Assembly (NCBI GenBank): GCA_964511385.1
Contig: CAZEFE010000012.1
Span: 11,813-75,812 of the forward strand
Source: CAILHX01 sp964511385
Lineage (GTDB): Bacteria; Pseudomonadota; Gammaproteobacteria; Burkholderiales; Methylophilaceae
DNA length: 64,000 nucleotides
Direction of reading: 5' to 3'
Positions 8,171-17,009 of the stretch are shown here, piece after piece. The notes beneath the pieces were generated by a model. That model searched no databases. It was not told the DNA's origin and worked only from the letters and a program-made list of their open reading frames with translations. How positions within the stretch are numbered: the stretch's first letter is position 1; every line of letters begins with the position of its first letter. Both the position numbers and the translations under genes were made by a program.

Positions 8171-8877
8171 ATCACGTGCAGCTGTGCGGACACGGCTTTT
8201 AATTCCTGCCGCGCGGCAAGGTAGTCTGGACACAGTTTTTCCACCCAGGCCCAGAAGCTGGCGCTGTGGTTCATTTCCTTGAGGTGTGCCAGTTCGTGCG
8301 ACACCACGTAATGAATGATGTGCGGCGGCGCCTGGATCAGGCGCCAGTTCAAACGGATTTCCCCGCGCGAATTGCAGCTGCCCCAGCGGGTTTTGGCACT
8401 GGAAAGAAACAGCGGCGGAGTGGTCACGCCTAGCCGTGCTGCCAATAGCGCAATGCGGCGTTCAAAATCCGCCCGGGCCTGTTTTGCATACCATTGCACG
8501 ATTTTGCGGCGGACGGCGCTGGTGTCCTCTGGGGTGGGCAATGTCAGCTGCAACTGCGCGCCTTCCAGAACGGCGGTGCGGCTTGCCCTGCCGGCATTCA
8601 ACCGTAGCGTGATGGGGTTGCCCAGGTAGCGCAGCTGCGTGCCCTGTTCCAGCGTCGTGCTGGGGATTTCGTCGCAGCGGTCTGCCCATTCTCTGAGTTT
8701 GCGCGTAATCCAGTCGGATTTGTCGCGTAAAAACTGTTCCAGCAGGTACTTCGGCAAGCGCTTGGGAACATGCACGGTCAGGCCGCGGTGGTCGATGCGC
8801 AACCCGAGCGTGCGGCGGCGCGCGCTGACTTTCAGGGTGTATGGAGGAATGGTGTTCCCCGCGGGGAGGTTAGACAT
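8167..8877 (-). CDS. YgjP-like zinc metallopeptidase-domain protein (DUF45)
   Basis: It has 236 residues. The C-terminal SprT/YgjP-type domain has the zinc motif HELAH (VVSHELAHLKEMNHSASFW) and the upstream TRWGSCNSRGEIRLNWRLI block that marks this family. E. coli YgjP has been described as a UTP pyrophosphatase, so proteolysis should not be assumed. It overlaps the acyltransferase gene upstream by 8 nt, indicating translational coupling. Confidence 0.88.
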   Translation of the reverse strand: MSNLPAGNTIPPYTLKVSARRRTLGLRIDHRGLTVHVPKRLPKYLLEQFLRDKSDWITRKLREWADRCDEIPSTTLEQGTQLRYLGNPITLRLNAGRASRTAVLEGAQLQLTLPTPEDTSAVRRKIVQWYAKQARADFERRIALLAARLGVTTPPLFLSSAKTRWGSCNSRGEIRLNWRLIQAPPHIIHYVVSHELAHLKEMNHSASFWAWVEKLCPDYLAARQELKAVSAQLHVI

Positions 8878-9589
8878 ATTCTTTCAATCGCAGCATTTCG
8901 TCTTCGATCCACGATTCAACCTGCTGGGTAAGCGCGTCGGGCTTCATGCCAACGGTCGAGATGGGCTCGCCGATGCTGACGGTGATGGTGCCTGGGCGTT
9001 TCAGAAAAGCGTTCTTGCCCCAGAACTCCCCAGCGTTGTGCGCGATAGGCAGCGCATGGCTGCCGGTGTGCGTTGCCAGCCATGCGCCACCGATGTGGTA
9101 TTTGCCGCGCTGGCCCGGGGCGATACGTGTGCCCTCCGGAAACACCACCACGCAGAAGCCTTTTTGCAGCCTGTCCTTGCCTTGTTCTACCAGTTGCTTG
9201 AGCGCCTCGCGCCCGGCGGCCCGGTTGATGGCAATCGGGCTGCTCATCGCCAGCCCCCAGCCAAAAAACGGCACGAACAACAGCGAACGCTTCATCACCC
9301 ATACCTGCGGCGGCGCAATTTTTTGCAATGCCAGTGTTTCCCATGCCGATTGGTGCTTGCACAAAATGACGCATGGCTCCTTGGGGATATGGTGTGCGCC
9401 GATGACGCGATAACGTATACCGCAAGTGGCTTCCAGCCACCACAGCATGCTGCGTGCCCAAATGGTGATGATGGGGTAGCGCCGCTGCGGCGGCAGCGGA
9501 TAGATCAGCGGGATCAGCAGGCAGAACAGCGGGGTGAACAGCCATTGGCCGATGGCGAACAGCAGTGAACGCAGCCAGAGTTTAATCAT
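8870..9589 (-). CDS. plsC: 1-acyl-sn-glycerol-3-phosphate acyltransferase
   Basis: Membrane-bound acyltransferase that makes phosphatidic acid from lysophosphatidic acid. It has 239 residues from MIKLWLRSLLF; one N-terminal hydrophobic anchor, then the catalytic block KHQSAWETL (HX4E instead of the common HX4D), the GWGLAMSSPIAINR block and the acceptor-binding FPEGTR. An in-frame extension upstream lies inside gmhB and is rejected. It overlaps gmhB by 8 nt and the YgjP-like gene by 8 nt, so three genes are tightly linked. Confidence 0.92.
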   Translation of the reverse strand: MIKLWLRSLLFAIGQWLFTPLFCLLIPLIYPLPPQRRYPIITIWARSMLWWLEATCGIRYRVIGAHHIPKEPCVILCKHQSAWETLALQKIAPPQVWVMKRSLLFVPFFGWGLAMSSPIAINRAAGREALKQLVEQGKDRLQKGFCVVVFPEGTRIAPGQRGKYHIGGAWLATHTGSHALPIAHNAGEFWGKNAFLKRPGTITVSIGEPISTVGMKPDALTQQVESWIEDEMLRLKEYV

Positions 9590-10121
9590 TGGCAATAATG
9601 TAGCGCGCCGCTTCAGCCAGGTTGGCGCAGATGTGCGTGTTTTCCGGCAAATTGCCGGCGGCCTGTGTGGCGAGACCTTTGCCGGTGAGCACCAGGATGG
9701 GTTTTGCGCCCAGCGGCAAGCCGGCCTGCAGGTCGCGCAGCGAATCACCTACGCTGGGCACCCCGTCCAGATCGGTGCCAAAGCGCCGGGCGATTTCTTC
9801 CATCATGCCGGGCTTGGGCTTGCGGCAGGTGCAATGATCGTCGGCGGAATGCGGACAATAAAACAAGGCATCAATGCGCCCGCCGAGTTGCGCCAGCGCG
9901 CGGTGCATCTTGTCGTGGATGGCATTGAGCGTGGCCATGTCGAACAGCCCGCGGCTGATGCCGGACTGGTTGGTGGCCAGCGCCACGCGAAATCCGGCCT
10001 TGTTCAACTCGGCAATCGCTTCCAGGCTGCCGGGAATGGGTTTCCACTCGTCCGGGCTTTTGATGAAATGGTCGGAGTCGTAGTTGATGACGCCGTCGCG
10101 GTCGAGGATGACGAGCTTCAT
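9582..10121 (-). CDS. gmhB: D-glycero-beta-D-manno-heptose-1,7-bisphosphate 7-phosphatase
   Basis: HAD phosphatase that removes the 7-phosphate in ADP-heptose synthesis for the LPS inner core. It has 179 residues: the nucleophile motif DRDGVINYDS at about 7-16, motif II in ATNQSGI, the zinc-loop cysteines and histidine CPHSADDHCTCRKPKPG typical of GmhB, and motif IV GDSLRDLQ. It overlaps glyS by 4 nt upstream and plsC downstream. Confidence 0.95.
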   Translation of the reverse strand: MKLVILDRDGVINYDSDHFIKSPDEWKPIPGSLEAIAELNKAGFRVALATNQSGISRGLFDMATLNAIHDKMHRALAQLGGRIDALFYCPHSADDHCTCRKPKPGMMEEIARRFGTDLDGVPSVGDSLRDLQAGLPLGAKPILVLTGKGLATQAAGNLPENTHICANLAEAARYIIAND

Positions 10122-12235
10122 GATGCCAGCTTGGACAAATCGGCCACGCGGTTCATGGTCTGGTGCAAGGTCGCCAGCAATCCCAGCCGGTTGTTGCGCA
10201 AGGCCGTAGCCTCCACATTCACCATCACGCTGTCAAAAAATGCATCCACCGGGTTTTTCAGTACTGCCAGTGATTGCAGCGAGGCGGTGTAGTCATGTTC
10301 TTCAAACGCCTTGTCGGCTTTGGGCTTGGCGGCAGTCAGCGCCTGGAACAGGGCGGCTTCTGCCGGCTCGGCCAGCAGCGTCATATCCACCACCGGCGCG
10401 ACTTTTTCTTCGACTTTCTTCAGGATGTTGCCCACACGCTTGTTGGCGGCGGCCAGGCTGTCGGCCTCCGGCAGCGCGGAAAATACGCGCACCGCGGCCA
10501 AGCGTGCCGGGATGTCGGAAAGCTGCTGCGGCCGCAGCGACAGTACGGCGTCGATTTCCTGCGCCGAGTAGCCCTGCTCGCGCAAGCTGCCGTGCAGACG
10601 CTCGTAAATGAATTCAAACAGCCCGTCCGGCTTGTCATTGGGCGGGGGCAGCGCCATGAGCGCGGCGGATTGCTGGATCAGCGCTTCCAGGTCGAGCTGC
10701 AGGTCTTGTTCGACCAGCATGCGGATCACGCCCAGCGCATGGCGGCGCAAGGCGAATGGGTCCTTGTCGCCGGTCGGGATCTGGCCAATGCAGAAAAGAC
10801 CGATCAGGGTTTCCAGCTTGTCGGCCAGCGCCACGGCAATGCCGACCAGGTTGCGCGGCAGTTCGTCGCCGGCGTAACGTGGTTTGTAGTGGTCTTCAAT
10901 CGCTTCGGCGACATCCTGAGCCAAGCCGTCATGCAGCGCGTAGTAGCGCCCCATGATGCCCTGCAGTTCGGGGAACTCGCCGACCATGTCGGTCACCAGG
11001 TCGGCTTTGGCCAAGTGAGCGGCTTTATCTGCCAGATTGGCCAGGGTCTCGCCGCCGATCTGTTTGCCGATGTAGCGCGCGATACTGCGTACCCGCTCGG
11101 TTCTTTCACCTTGCGAGCCCAGCTTGTTGTGGTACACCACCTTGTCCAACTGCTCCACGCGTGATTCCAGCGTTTTCTTGCGATCCTGGTCGAAGAAAAA
11201 CTTGGCATCCGCCAGGCGCGGGCGCACCACTCGCTCATTGCCGCCAATCACCGCGCTGGGGTCGCTGGGGGAGATGTTGGAAACGATCAGGAATTTGTTG
11301 GTCAGCGTACCGTCTGCATCGAGTAGCGGGAAGTATTTCTGGTTGGCCTTCATGGTGAGAATCAGGCACTCCGGCGGCACTTCCAGATACTCGTGTTCGA
11401 ATGTGCCGATCAGCACATTGGGGCGTTCCACCAGCCCGGTAACTTCGTCCAGCAGTGCATCGTCGGCCACCGGTTGTAGCCGGTCGCCGGCGTTGGCCGC
11501 AGCTACGGCAAGCTGGCGGGCGATTTCTGCGCGGCGCTCCTCGAAACTTGCAATCACCGCGCCCTGGGTTTGCAGTTGCTGGGCATAGGTGTCGGCATGG
11601 GTCAGCGACACCGGGTGCTGCGTGGCTTCAAAGCGATGTCCCTGAGTCAGGTTGCTGGCGGCCAGACCCAGCACCGACACCGGGATGACGTTTTCTCCGT
11701 GCAGCGCGACCAGCCCGTGGGCGGGGCGCACAAAGTGGACGCTGCTCCAGCCGTCGGTCAACTGATAGGTCATGACTTTGGGGATGGGCAGCTTGGCCAG
11801 CGTGTCTTCCAGCGCCTTTTGCAGGCCGTCGGCCAGTTGGACGCCAGGCATGACGGTGTCCAGGAACAATACGTCGGCCTTGCCGTCGTGCTCGCATTTC
11901 AGTTGTGGCACAACGGAGGCATCGGCGCCCATCGCGCCCAGTTTTTTCAGCAAGGCCGGCGTGGCGCTGCCATTGGCGTCCAGCCCCACGCTTACCGGCA
12001 TGAGCTTTTGCGATACCGGCTTGTCCGCGGCGCGTGCCGGCACGTGGCTGATATGTGCCGCCAGGCGGCGCGGGCTGGCGTAAGCGGTGACCTGGCTGGT
12101 GTCCGAAGTTAAACCCTGGGTTTCCAGGCTTTCCAACAGCAGGCTGGAAAAGCTTTCCCCCAGCTTTTTCAGCGCCTTGGGGGGCAGTTCTTCAACAAAC
12201 AGTTCGACCAATAAATTCTGGGTGCTCATGCTCAT
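10118..12235 (-). CDS. glyS: Glycine--tRNA ligase beta subunit
   Basis: Beta chain of the heterotetrameric bacterial glycyl-tRNA synthetase; binds tRNA-Gly and supports catalysis by the alpha chain. It has 705 residues, near the usual length, starting ...STQNLLVELFVEELPPKAL and including PNVLIGTFEHEYLEVPPECL and LVTDMVGEFPELQGIMGRYY, which are signature blocks of GlyS. The start overlaps the glyQ stop (ATGA). A second in-frame ATG lies two codons downstream. Confidence 0.97.
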   Translation of the reverse strand: MSMSTQNLLVELFVEELPPKALKKLGESFSSLLLESLETQGLTSDTSQVTAYASPRRLAAHISHVPARAADKPVSQKLMPVSVGLDANGSATPALLKKLGAMGADASVVPQLKCEHDGKADVLFLDTVMPGVQLADGLQKALEDTLAKLPIPKVMTYQLTDGWSSVHFVRPAHGLVALHGENVIPVSVLGLAASNLTQGHRFEATQHPVSLTHADTYAQQLQTQGAVIASFEERRAEIARQLAVAAANAGDRLQPVADDALLDEVTGLVERPNVLIGTFEHEYLEVPPECLILTMKANQKYFPLLDADGTLTNKFLIVSNISPSDPSAVIGGNERVVRPRLADAKFFFDQDRKKTLESRVEQLDKVVYHNKLGSQGERTERVRSIARYIGKQIGGETLANLADKAAHLAKADLVTDMVGEFPELQGIMGRYYALHDGLAQDVAEAIEDHYKPRYAGDELPRNLVGIAVALADKLETLIGLFCIGQIPTGDKDPFALRRHALGVIRMLVEQDLQLDLEALIQQSAALMALPPPNDKPDGLFEFIYERLHGSLREQGYSAQEIDAVLSLRPQQLSDIPARLAAVRVFSALPEADSLAAANKRVGNILKKVEEKVAPVVDMTLLAEPAEAALFQALTAAKPKADKAFEEHDYTASLQSLAVLKNPVDAFFDSVMVNVEATALRNNRLGLLATLHQTMNRVADLSKLAS

Positions 12236-13164
12236 GCAACTTTCTTCTCAATGTGCGCTTTTTCCAGCTGGACCAACACTTCCGCTGCGTGCGCCGGGTC
12301 GGCCATCGGGAACCCAAGCCGGGCGCGGCTATCCAGGTAGCTCTGTGCCACCGACCGTGCCAGATTGCGAATGCGGCCGATATACGCGGCGCGTTCGGTG
12401 ACGGAAATCGCTCCGCGCGCATCCAGCAGGTTGAAGGTGTGGGCGGCTTTTAATACCTGCTCGTAAGCGGGCAGCGCCAGTTGGGCGGCCATCAGGTGTT
12501 GCGCCTGTTTTTCGTGGGCGTTGAAGGCGGTGAGCAGGAATTCGACATCGCTGTGCTCGAAGTTGTAGGTGGACTGCTCCACTTCGTTCTGGTGGAACAC
12601 GTCACCGTACTTCAGCCCCGGCGCATAGGTGAGGTCGAATACATTGTTCACTCCTTGCAGGTACATCGCCAGGCGCTCGAGGCCATAGGTGATTTCGCCG
12701 GTGATTGGCTTGCAGTTGATGCCGCCGACCTGCTGGAAATAGGTGAACTGGGTGACTTCCATGCCGTTGAGCCAGACTTCCCAGCCCAGCCCCCAGGCGC
12801 CCAGCGTCGGATTTTCCCAGTCGTCTTCGACAAAGCGGATGTCGTTTTTTTTCAGGTCAAAGCCTAATGCTTCCAGCGAGCCCAGGTAGAGTTCCAGGAT
12901 ATTGGCAGGAGCGGGCTTGAGCACCACTTGGTACTGGTAATAGTGTTGCAGCCGGTTGGGGTTTTCGCCATAACGGCCATCCTTGGGACGGCGCGAAGGT
13001 TGTACATAAGCGGCGTGCCAAGGTTCCGGGCCTAGCGCGCGGAGGAAGGTGGCGGTGTGCGAGGTGCCGGCGCCTACTTCCATGTCGTAGGGTTGCAGCA
13101 GCGCGCAGCCTTGATTATCCCAATATTGTTGCAGGGTCAGAATGATTTGCTGGAAAGTGAGCAT
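12232..13164 (-). CDS. glyQ: Glycine--tRNA ligase alpha subunit
   Basis: Catalytic class II subunit that activates glycine. It has 310 residues, starting MLTFQQIILTLQQYWDNQGC and carrying the family blocks LLQPYDMEVGAGTSHTATFL, RRPKDGRYGENPNRLQ and the C-terminal ...DPAHAAEVLVQL. First gene of glyQ-glyS-gmhB-plsC-ygjP-like, all with overlapping ends. Confidence 0.98.
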   Translation of the reverse strand: MLTFQQIILTLQQYWDNQGCALLQPYDMEVGAGTSHTATFLRALGPEPWHAAYVQPSRRPKDGRYGENPNRLQHYYQYQVVLKPAPANILELYLGSLEALGFDLKKNDIRFVEDDWENPTLGAWGLGWEVWLNGMEVTQFTYFQQVGGINCKPITGEITYGLERLAMYLQGVNNVFDLTYAPGLKYGDVFHQNEVEQSTYNFEHSDVEFLLTAFNAHEKQAQHLMAAQLALPAYEQVLKAAHTFNLLDARGAISVTERAAYIGRIRNLARSVAQSYLDSRARLGFPMADPAHAAEVLVQLEKAHIEKKVA

Positions 13165-13197
13165 GAGTCAGGCAGGTGGCTTGCGAAAGCGGTGATT

Positions 13198-14700
13198 CTA
13201 CTTCTTTTTACGCACCCATGACAGCCCATAAAGCCGCGTAATAACCAGCAGGATCAGGATGATAACCGGCCAGTTGCCCCAGCGCACATAAGGCGTGCTG
13301 CCGGTATAGCCCTGCGCCAGACCATCCAGCGACAACTGCTTGAACAGCGGCGCCTGGGACAGCACTCGTCCGTCGCGGTCAATGACGGCGGTGGCGCCGG
13401 TGTTGGTGGCGCGCAGCATCATGCGGCTGGTTTCCAGCGCGCGTGCCTGCGACATTTGCAGATGCTGGTGCGCGGCCAGGGAATCGCCGTACCAGGCGTC
13501 ATTGCTCAGGTTCACCAGCAAGGTGGCTTCGGGCAGCTGGCGGATGATTTCTTCACCGAAGGTGTCTTCGTAACAGATATTCACGGCAACTTTCTGCCCG
13601 GACAATAACAACGGTTGCTGGTGGGTGGCGCCGGAGGACAGGTCGGTCAGCGGGATGTGCAGTAGGTCATTATAGATCCAGCCCAATACCGACTTGAACG
13701 GGATGAATTCGCCGAACGGCACCAGATGGGATTTGCGGTAGTGCTGCTCCGGCGCGCTGCCCATGCTGATGGCACTGTTGAAGTAGTGTACGTTGCCGTC
13801 TATGACCTCACGCTCCGCCAGCCCGATCAGCACGTTGCCGCGATTGTCACGCGCGTGGCGGGCCAGCGCGGGCAGGTATTCCACGGGCAGGTGGCTGGCG
13901 AGCAGCGGCAGCGCGGTTTCCGGCAGCACGATCAATTGCGCGCTGCTGGCTTTGGTCATGCGGTAATACAAATCCAGCGTCGGTGCCAGCGTTTCCTCGC
14001 GCCATTTCAAGTCCTGGGCGATATTGCCTTGCAGCAGGCTGAAGGACATCGGCTGGCCTGCGGTATCGCTCCAGGTGACATGTTTGAGCAGGGCGCCGCT
14101 GATCCAGAACCCCAGCAGGCAGACCACCAGTATTTTGCGGGTGATGATGTTGCGCAATGCGGCAGCAATCAACGCCGCGCAGACGGCACTGGCCAGCGAT
14201 GCGCCGAACACGCCAAAAACGGGCGCCAGTCCGGCCAGCGGGCTGTAAGGAATCTGCGCATAACCCACTGCGAGCCAGGGAAAGCCGGTGAAAATCCACA
14301 GGCGTACCCACTCCAGCAACACCCACAAAAACGGCAGCCCGGGCAGACGGTGCTCTGCGGGCAGCTTGCGCGCCAGCCAGCCAACAACTGCCGGGAACAA
14401 AGCCAGAAACGCGCAGAAGCCGGCAGTTGCCAGCCCGGCCGGCAGCATCGGCATTTCGCCGAAGTCGTGCAGGCTGACATAAATCCAGGAAACGCCCGCG
14501 CCAAACAGGCCCATACCGAAAGCCCAGCCGATGATGGCCGCACGTTTTACCGTTGGCGCGCTATGCTGCAGCAGGAATAGCGCCGCCAGAGCAAGAATGG
14601 GGGCGGGGTAGAAATAGAACGGAGCGTATCCCAGCACGGCAAATGCACCGGCACAGAGGCTCAGGATAAACGCGCCGGACTTATGTTGGTGAGTTTGCAT
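13198..14700 (-). CDS. lnt: Apolipoprotein N-acyltransferase
   Basis: Inner-membrane nitrilase-fold enzyme that N-acylates diacylated lipoproteins, the last step of lipoprotein maturation. It has 500 residues from the ATG at 14700 (MQTHQHKSGAF); a longer in-frame reading to 14733 is possible but less typical. Several N-terminal helices (about 10-210) are followed by the periplasmic catalytic domain with Glu in VLPETALPLL, Lys in YRKSHLVPFGEF and Cys in NICYEDTFGEE, then a last membrane helix. It is divergent from mscL. Confidence 0.96.
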   Translation of the reverse strand: MQTHQHKSGAFILSLCAGAFAVLGYAPFYFYPAPILALAALFLLQHSAPTVKRAAIIGWAFGMGLFGAGVSWIYVSLHDFGEMPMLPAGLATAGFCAFLALFPAVVGWLARKLPAEHRLPGLPFLWVLLEWVRLWIFTGFPWLAVGYAQIPYSPLAGLAPVFGVFGASLASAVCAALIAAALRNIITRKILVVCLLGFWISGALLKHVTWSDTAGQPMSFSLLQGNIAQDLKWREETLAPTLDLYYRMTKASSAQLIVLPETALPLLASHLPVEYLPALARHARDNRGNVLIGLAEREVIDGNVHYFNSAISMGSAPEQHYRKSHLVPFGEFIPFKSVLGWIYNDLLHIPLTDLSSGATHQQPLLLSGQKVAVNICYEDTFGEEIIRQLPEATLLVNLSNDAWYGDSLAAHQHLQMSQARALETSRMMLRATNTGATAVIDRDGRVLSQAPLFKQLSLDGLAQGYTGSTPYVRWGNWPVIILILLVITRLYGLSWVRKKK

Positions 14701-14778
14701 CGCAGGCTGGACCGTCAGGCAAAGATTGCGCATTATAGCGGCTGGTGGTTGGCACTTTTCATGTTCAGGAGCGTTGAG

Positions 14779-15225
14779 ATGTTAAAAGAATTCAAAGAAT
14801 TTGCCATGCGCGGCAATGTGGTGGATATGGCGGTCGGTATTATCATCGGTGCGTCATTTGGCGGGATCGTGAAATCGCTGGTGGATGACGTGATCATGCC
14901 GCCGATCGGCCTGGTGTTGGGGAATGTGGATTTCAGCAACCTGTATTTCGTGATGAAAGAGGGGATCGCCGCCGCGCCTTATGCCTCGCTGGCCGAAGCG
15001 AAGAAGGCCGGTGCGGTAACGCTGAATTACGGCTTGTTCATCAATGCGGTGGTCAGTTTTACCATTGTGGCATTTGCGGTATTTCTGCTGGTGCGCGGCA
15101 TCAATCGCTTGCGCAAGCAGGAAGAGGAAGCCGCACCGGCACCTTCCACCAAGGCCTGTCCGCGCTGCTGCAGCGAGATCGCCATTCAGGCGACCCGCTG
15201 CCCGCATTGCACATCGGATCTGTAA
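14779..15225 (+). CDS. mscL: Large-conductance mechanosensitive channel with C-terminal zinc ribbon
   Basis: Pentameric osmotic safety valve of the inner membrane. It has 148 residues from MLKEFKEFAMRGNVVDMAVG, preceded by AGGAG at 14766-14770; a longer upstream reading is rejected. TM1 contains the gate helix VDMAVGIIIGASFGGIVKSLVDD and TM2 is FINAVVSFTIVAFAVFLLVRGIN. After the usual RLRKQEEEAAP linker it ends with a double CxxC-type knuckle (CPRCCSEI, CPHCTSDL) that E. coli MscL lacks; such a zinc-ribbon tail occurs in some bacterial MscL proteins. Confidence 0.96.
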   Translation: MLKEFKEFAMRGNVVDMAVGIIIGASFGGIVKSLVDDVIMPPIGLVLGNVDFSNLYFVMKEGIAAAPYASLAEAKKAGAVTLNYGLFINAVVSFTIVAFAVFLLVRGINRLRKQEEEAAPAPSTKACPRCCSEIAIQATRCPHCTSDL

Positions 15226-15229
15226 CGGC

Positions 15230-15604
15230 TCAGCAGCTGGGGGTGCACTCGGTTGACGTGGCGGCGGCTGTTTCCAGGCTGCCGAAGCTGCTGTTGCTGA
15301 AGATGATGTTGACGACTTTGTCGTCGATCAGATCCAGTTCGGTGGACTTGTAGTAGTCACCGTCGGCGTTGGTGTTCAGGTATTCGTACAGCCAGATCAG
15401 CCCGATGATGTCACCGCTGCGGTCATCGGTGACAACAATGCTTTCGGTCGGCTCGCCAAGCCGTTCGGTGATTTGTGCCTTGCTTAAATGCGGGATCGCG
15501 TCAACAAACCCAGCCTCGTCCAGCGGCAGGCCATCGTCAGCATGCAGTTGGGGCGACAGGCCCAGCAGCAAGGATATCGCTAAGGTCTTCAGCAGGTTTT
15601 TCAT
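15230..15604 (-). CDS. Unknown exported protein
   Basis: It has 124 residues with a clear signal peptide (MKNLLKTLAISLLLGLSPQLHA, cleavage after about residue 22). The mature part reads LSKAQITERLGEPTES, a pattern like the helix-strand start of BamE/SmpA-like domains, but the similarity is weak and I assign no function. Two cysteines at the C-terminus (TECTPSC) could form a disulfide. It is a single gene between convergent mscL and the corC operon. Confidence 0.7.
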   Translation of the reverse strand: MKNLLKTLAISLLLGLSPQLHADDGLPLDEAGFVDAIPHLSKAQITERLGEPTESIVVTDDRSGDIIGLIWLYEYLNTNADGDYYKSTELDLIDDKVVNIIFSNSSFGSLETAAATSTECTPSC

Positions 15605-15718
15605 CGGAAACTCCTCAAGCCGTGGCGTTGTGGGGGTGTCTCAATTTGAACTGTCATTTTGAGACTTAGTTCCCGAGAAAATCAATGGATTGTCAGAAGG
15701 TCGTGCCCCGTTATGTGC

Positions 15719-16558
15719 CTAGTCCATCCCGGCAGGGATTTCCGGGATTCTTTCCAGCAGCAATGAATGCACGCGGCGGCTGTCAGCGCGCAACACGGTA
15801 AACTTCAGGTCGTCGAAAATGATGTGTTCCCCGCGCTTGGGCAGGCGGCCGAATTTGCTGATGACCAGTCCGCCGATGGTAGAGAACTCTTCGTCGCTGA
15901 ATGATGTGCCCAGCGCTTCGTTGAAATCGCTGATTTCTGTCAGTGCCTTGATGCGATAACGCCCGCTGGTGTCCTGGAAAATGTTGTCTTCATCTTCGTC
16001 GTAATCGTATTCGTCCTCGATGTCGCCGACGATCTGTTCCAGCACGTCTTCAATGGTTACCATGCCGGCCACGCCGCCGTATTCGTCCACCACGATGGCG
16101 ATATGGTTACGGTTGCTGCGAAAATCCTTCAGCAGCACGTTCAGGCGTTTGGATTCGGGGATGAATACCGCCGGGCGCAGCATGTCGCGCACGTTGAAAT
16201 CTTCCCCGGCGTAATAGCGCAGCAAGTCCTTGGCCAGCAGGATGCCGATGATGTCATCCTTATTCTCGTCGATGACGGGAAAGCGGGAATGCGCGGCTTC
16301 GATCACGAAGGGGATGAATTTTTCCGGAGGGTCGGTAATGTCGATGACATCCATCTGCGAGCGCGGGATCATGATGTCGCGCACCTGCATCTCGGAAACC
16401 TGCATCACGCCTTCGATCATGGCGAGTGCGTCCGCATCCAGCAGGTTCTTTTCAAAAGCGGCGTGTAGGATTTCGATCAGTTCCTCGCGGTCTTCGGGTT
16501 CCCGCGAGAGCAGGCTGGAAAGACGTTCCAGCCAGGAATGTTTAGGGCCTTCAGCCAT
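15719..16558 (-). CDS. corC: CorC/YbeX-type CBS-domain protein
   Basis: It has 279 residues from MAEGPKHSWLERL; a longer reading upstream lies inside ybeY. A CBS pair covers about residues 60-190 (VRDIMIPRSQMDVIDI and VVDEYGGVAGMVTIEDVLEQIVGDIEDEYD), and the C-terminal CorC_HlyC FAD-binding-like domain covers about 205-279 (GLVISKFGRLPKRGEHI). E. coli YbeX/CorC is linked to Mg2+/Co2+ efflux or ribosome maturation; the exact role is unsettled. It overlaps ybeY by 8 nt. Position before lnt in E. coli (ybeX-lnt) is broken here by the mscL/unknown pair. Confidence 0.9.
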   Translation of the reverse strand: MAEGPKHSWLERLSSLLSREPEDREELIEILHAAFEKNLLDADALAMIEGVMQVSEMQVRDIMIPRSQMDVIDITDPPEKFIPFVIEAAHSRFPVIDENKDDIIGILLAKDLLRYYAGEDFNVRDMLRPAVFIPESKRLNVLLKDFRSNRNHIAIVVDEYGGVAGMVTIEDVLEQIVGDIEDEYDYDEDEDNIFQDTSGRYRIKALTEISDFNEALGTSFSDEEFSTIGGLVISKFGRLPKRGEHIIFDDLKFTVLRADSRRVHSLLLERIPEIPAGMD

Positions 16559-17009
16559 GTGTGATGGCGTTCTCCAGTATGCGATAAGGGTCAGCATACC
16601 CTAATTTGGACAGGATTTGTGTTTCAAGCGCTTCCATGGTCTCGGCATCCGGCTCGCGTTCATGGTCGTAACCTTGCAGGTGCAGCACGCCATGCACAGT
16701 GAGGTGGGCGTAATGGGCTTCCAGCGATTTATGTTGCTCCAGCGCTTCTTTTGCCACGACCGGTGCGCACAACACGATGTCGCCCATCAACGGCTCGTCA
16801 TTAAGGGGAAAGGTCAGCACGTTGGTGGGGTAATCCTTGCCGCGATAGTCGCGGTTGAGTTCCTGGCCCTCAACCCCATCTACAAGCCGCAACGTGACCT
16901 CGGCATCGGTTTCCAGAGCGGCGAGCACCCACTTGCGGAACTGGTGGCGCGTGGGCGCACTTTCCGGCTTTGTTGCGAACTGCACGGCCAGGGCGAGCTT
17001 GGGTTTCAT
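16551..17009 (-). CDS. ybeY: Endoribonuclease YbeY
   Basis: Zinc-dependent endoribonuclease involved in 16S rRNA 3'-end maturation and ribosome quality control. It has 152 residues with the metal motif HLTVHGVLHLQGYDHE (H3XH5XH) and the TNVLTFPLND segment typical of the family. It overlaps corC downstream (8 nt) and phoH upstream (4 nt). Confidence 0.96.
   Translation of the reverse strand: MKPKLALAVQFATKPESAPTRHQFRKWVLAALETDAEVTLRLVDGVEGQELNRDYRGKDYPTNVLTFPLNDEPLMGDIVLCAPVVAKEALEQHKSLEAHYAHLTVHGVLHLQGYDHEREPDAETMEALETQILSKLGYADPYRILENAITHG

Noticed and set aside
10274..11164. Long plus-strand frame over glyS
   Set aside because: Antisense of an intact, conserved glyS; the residue pattern (Gln/Arg/His-rich) is typical of shadow frames in GC-rich genes.
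13726..14580. Long plus-strand frame over lnt
   Set aside because: Shadow of lnt, which has its full catalytic triad on the other strand.
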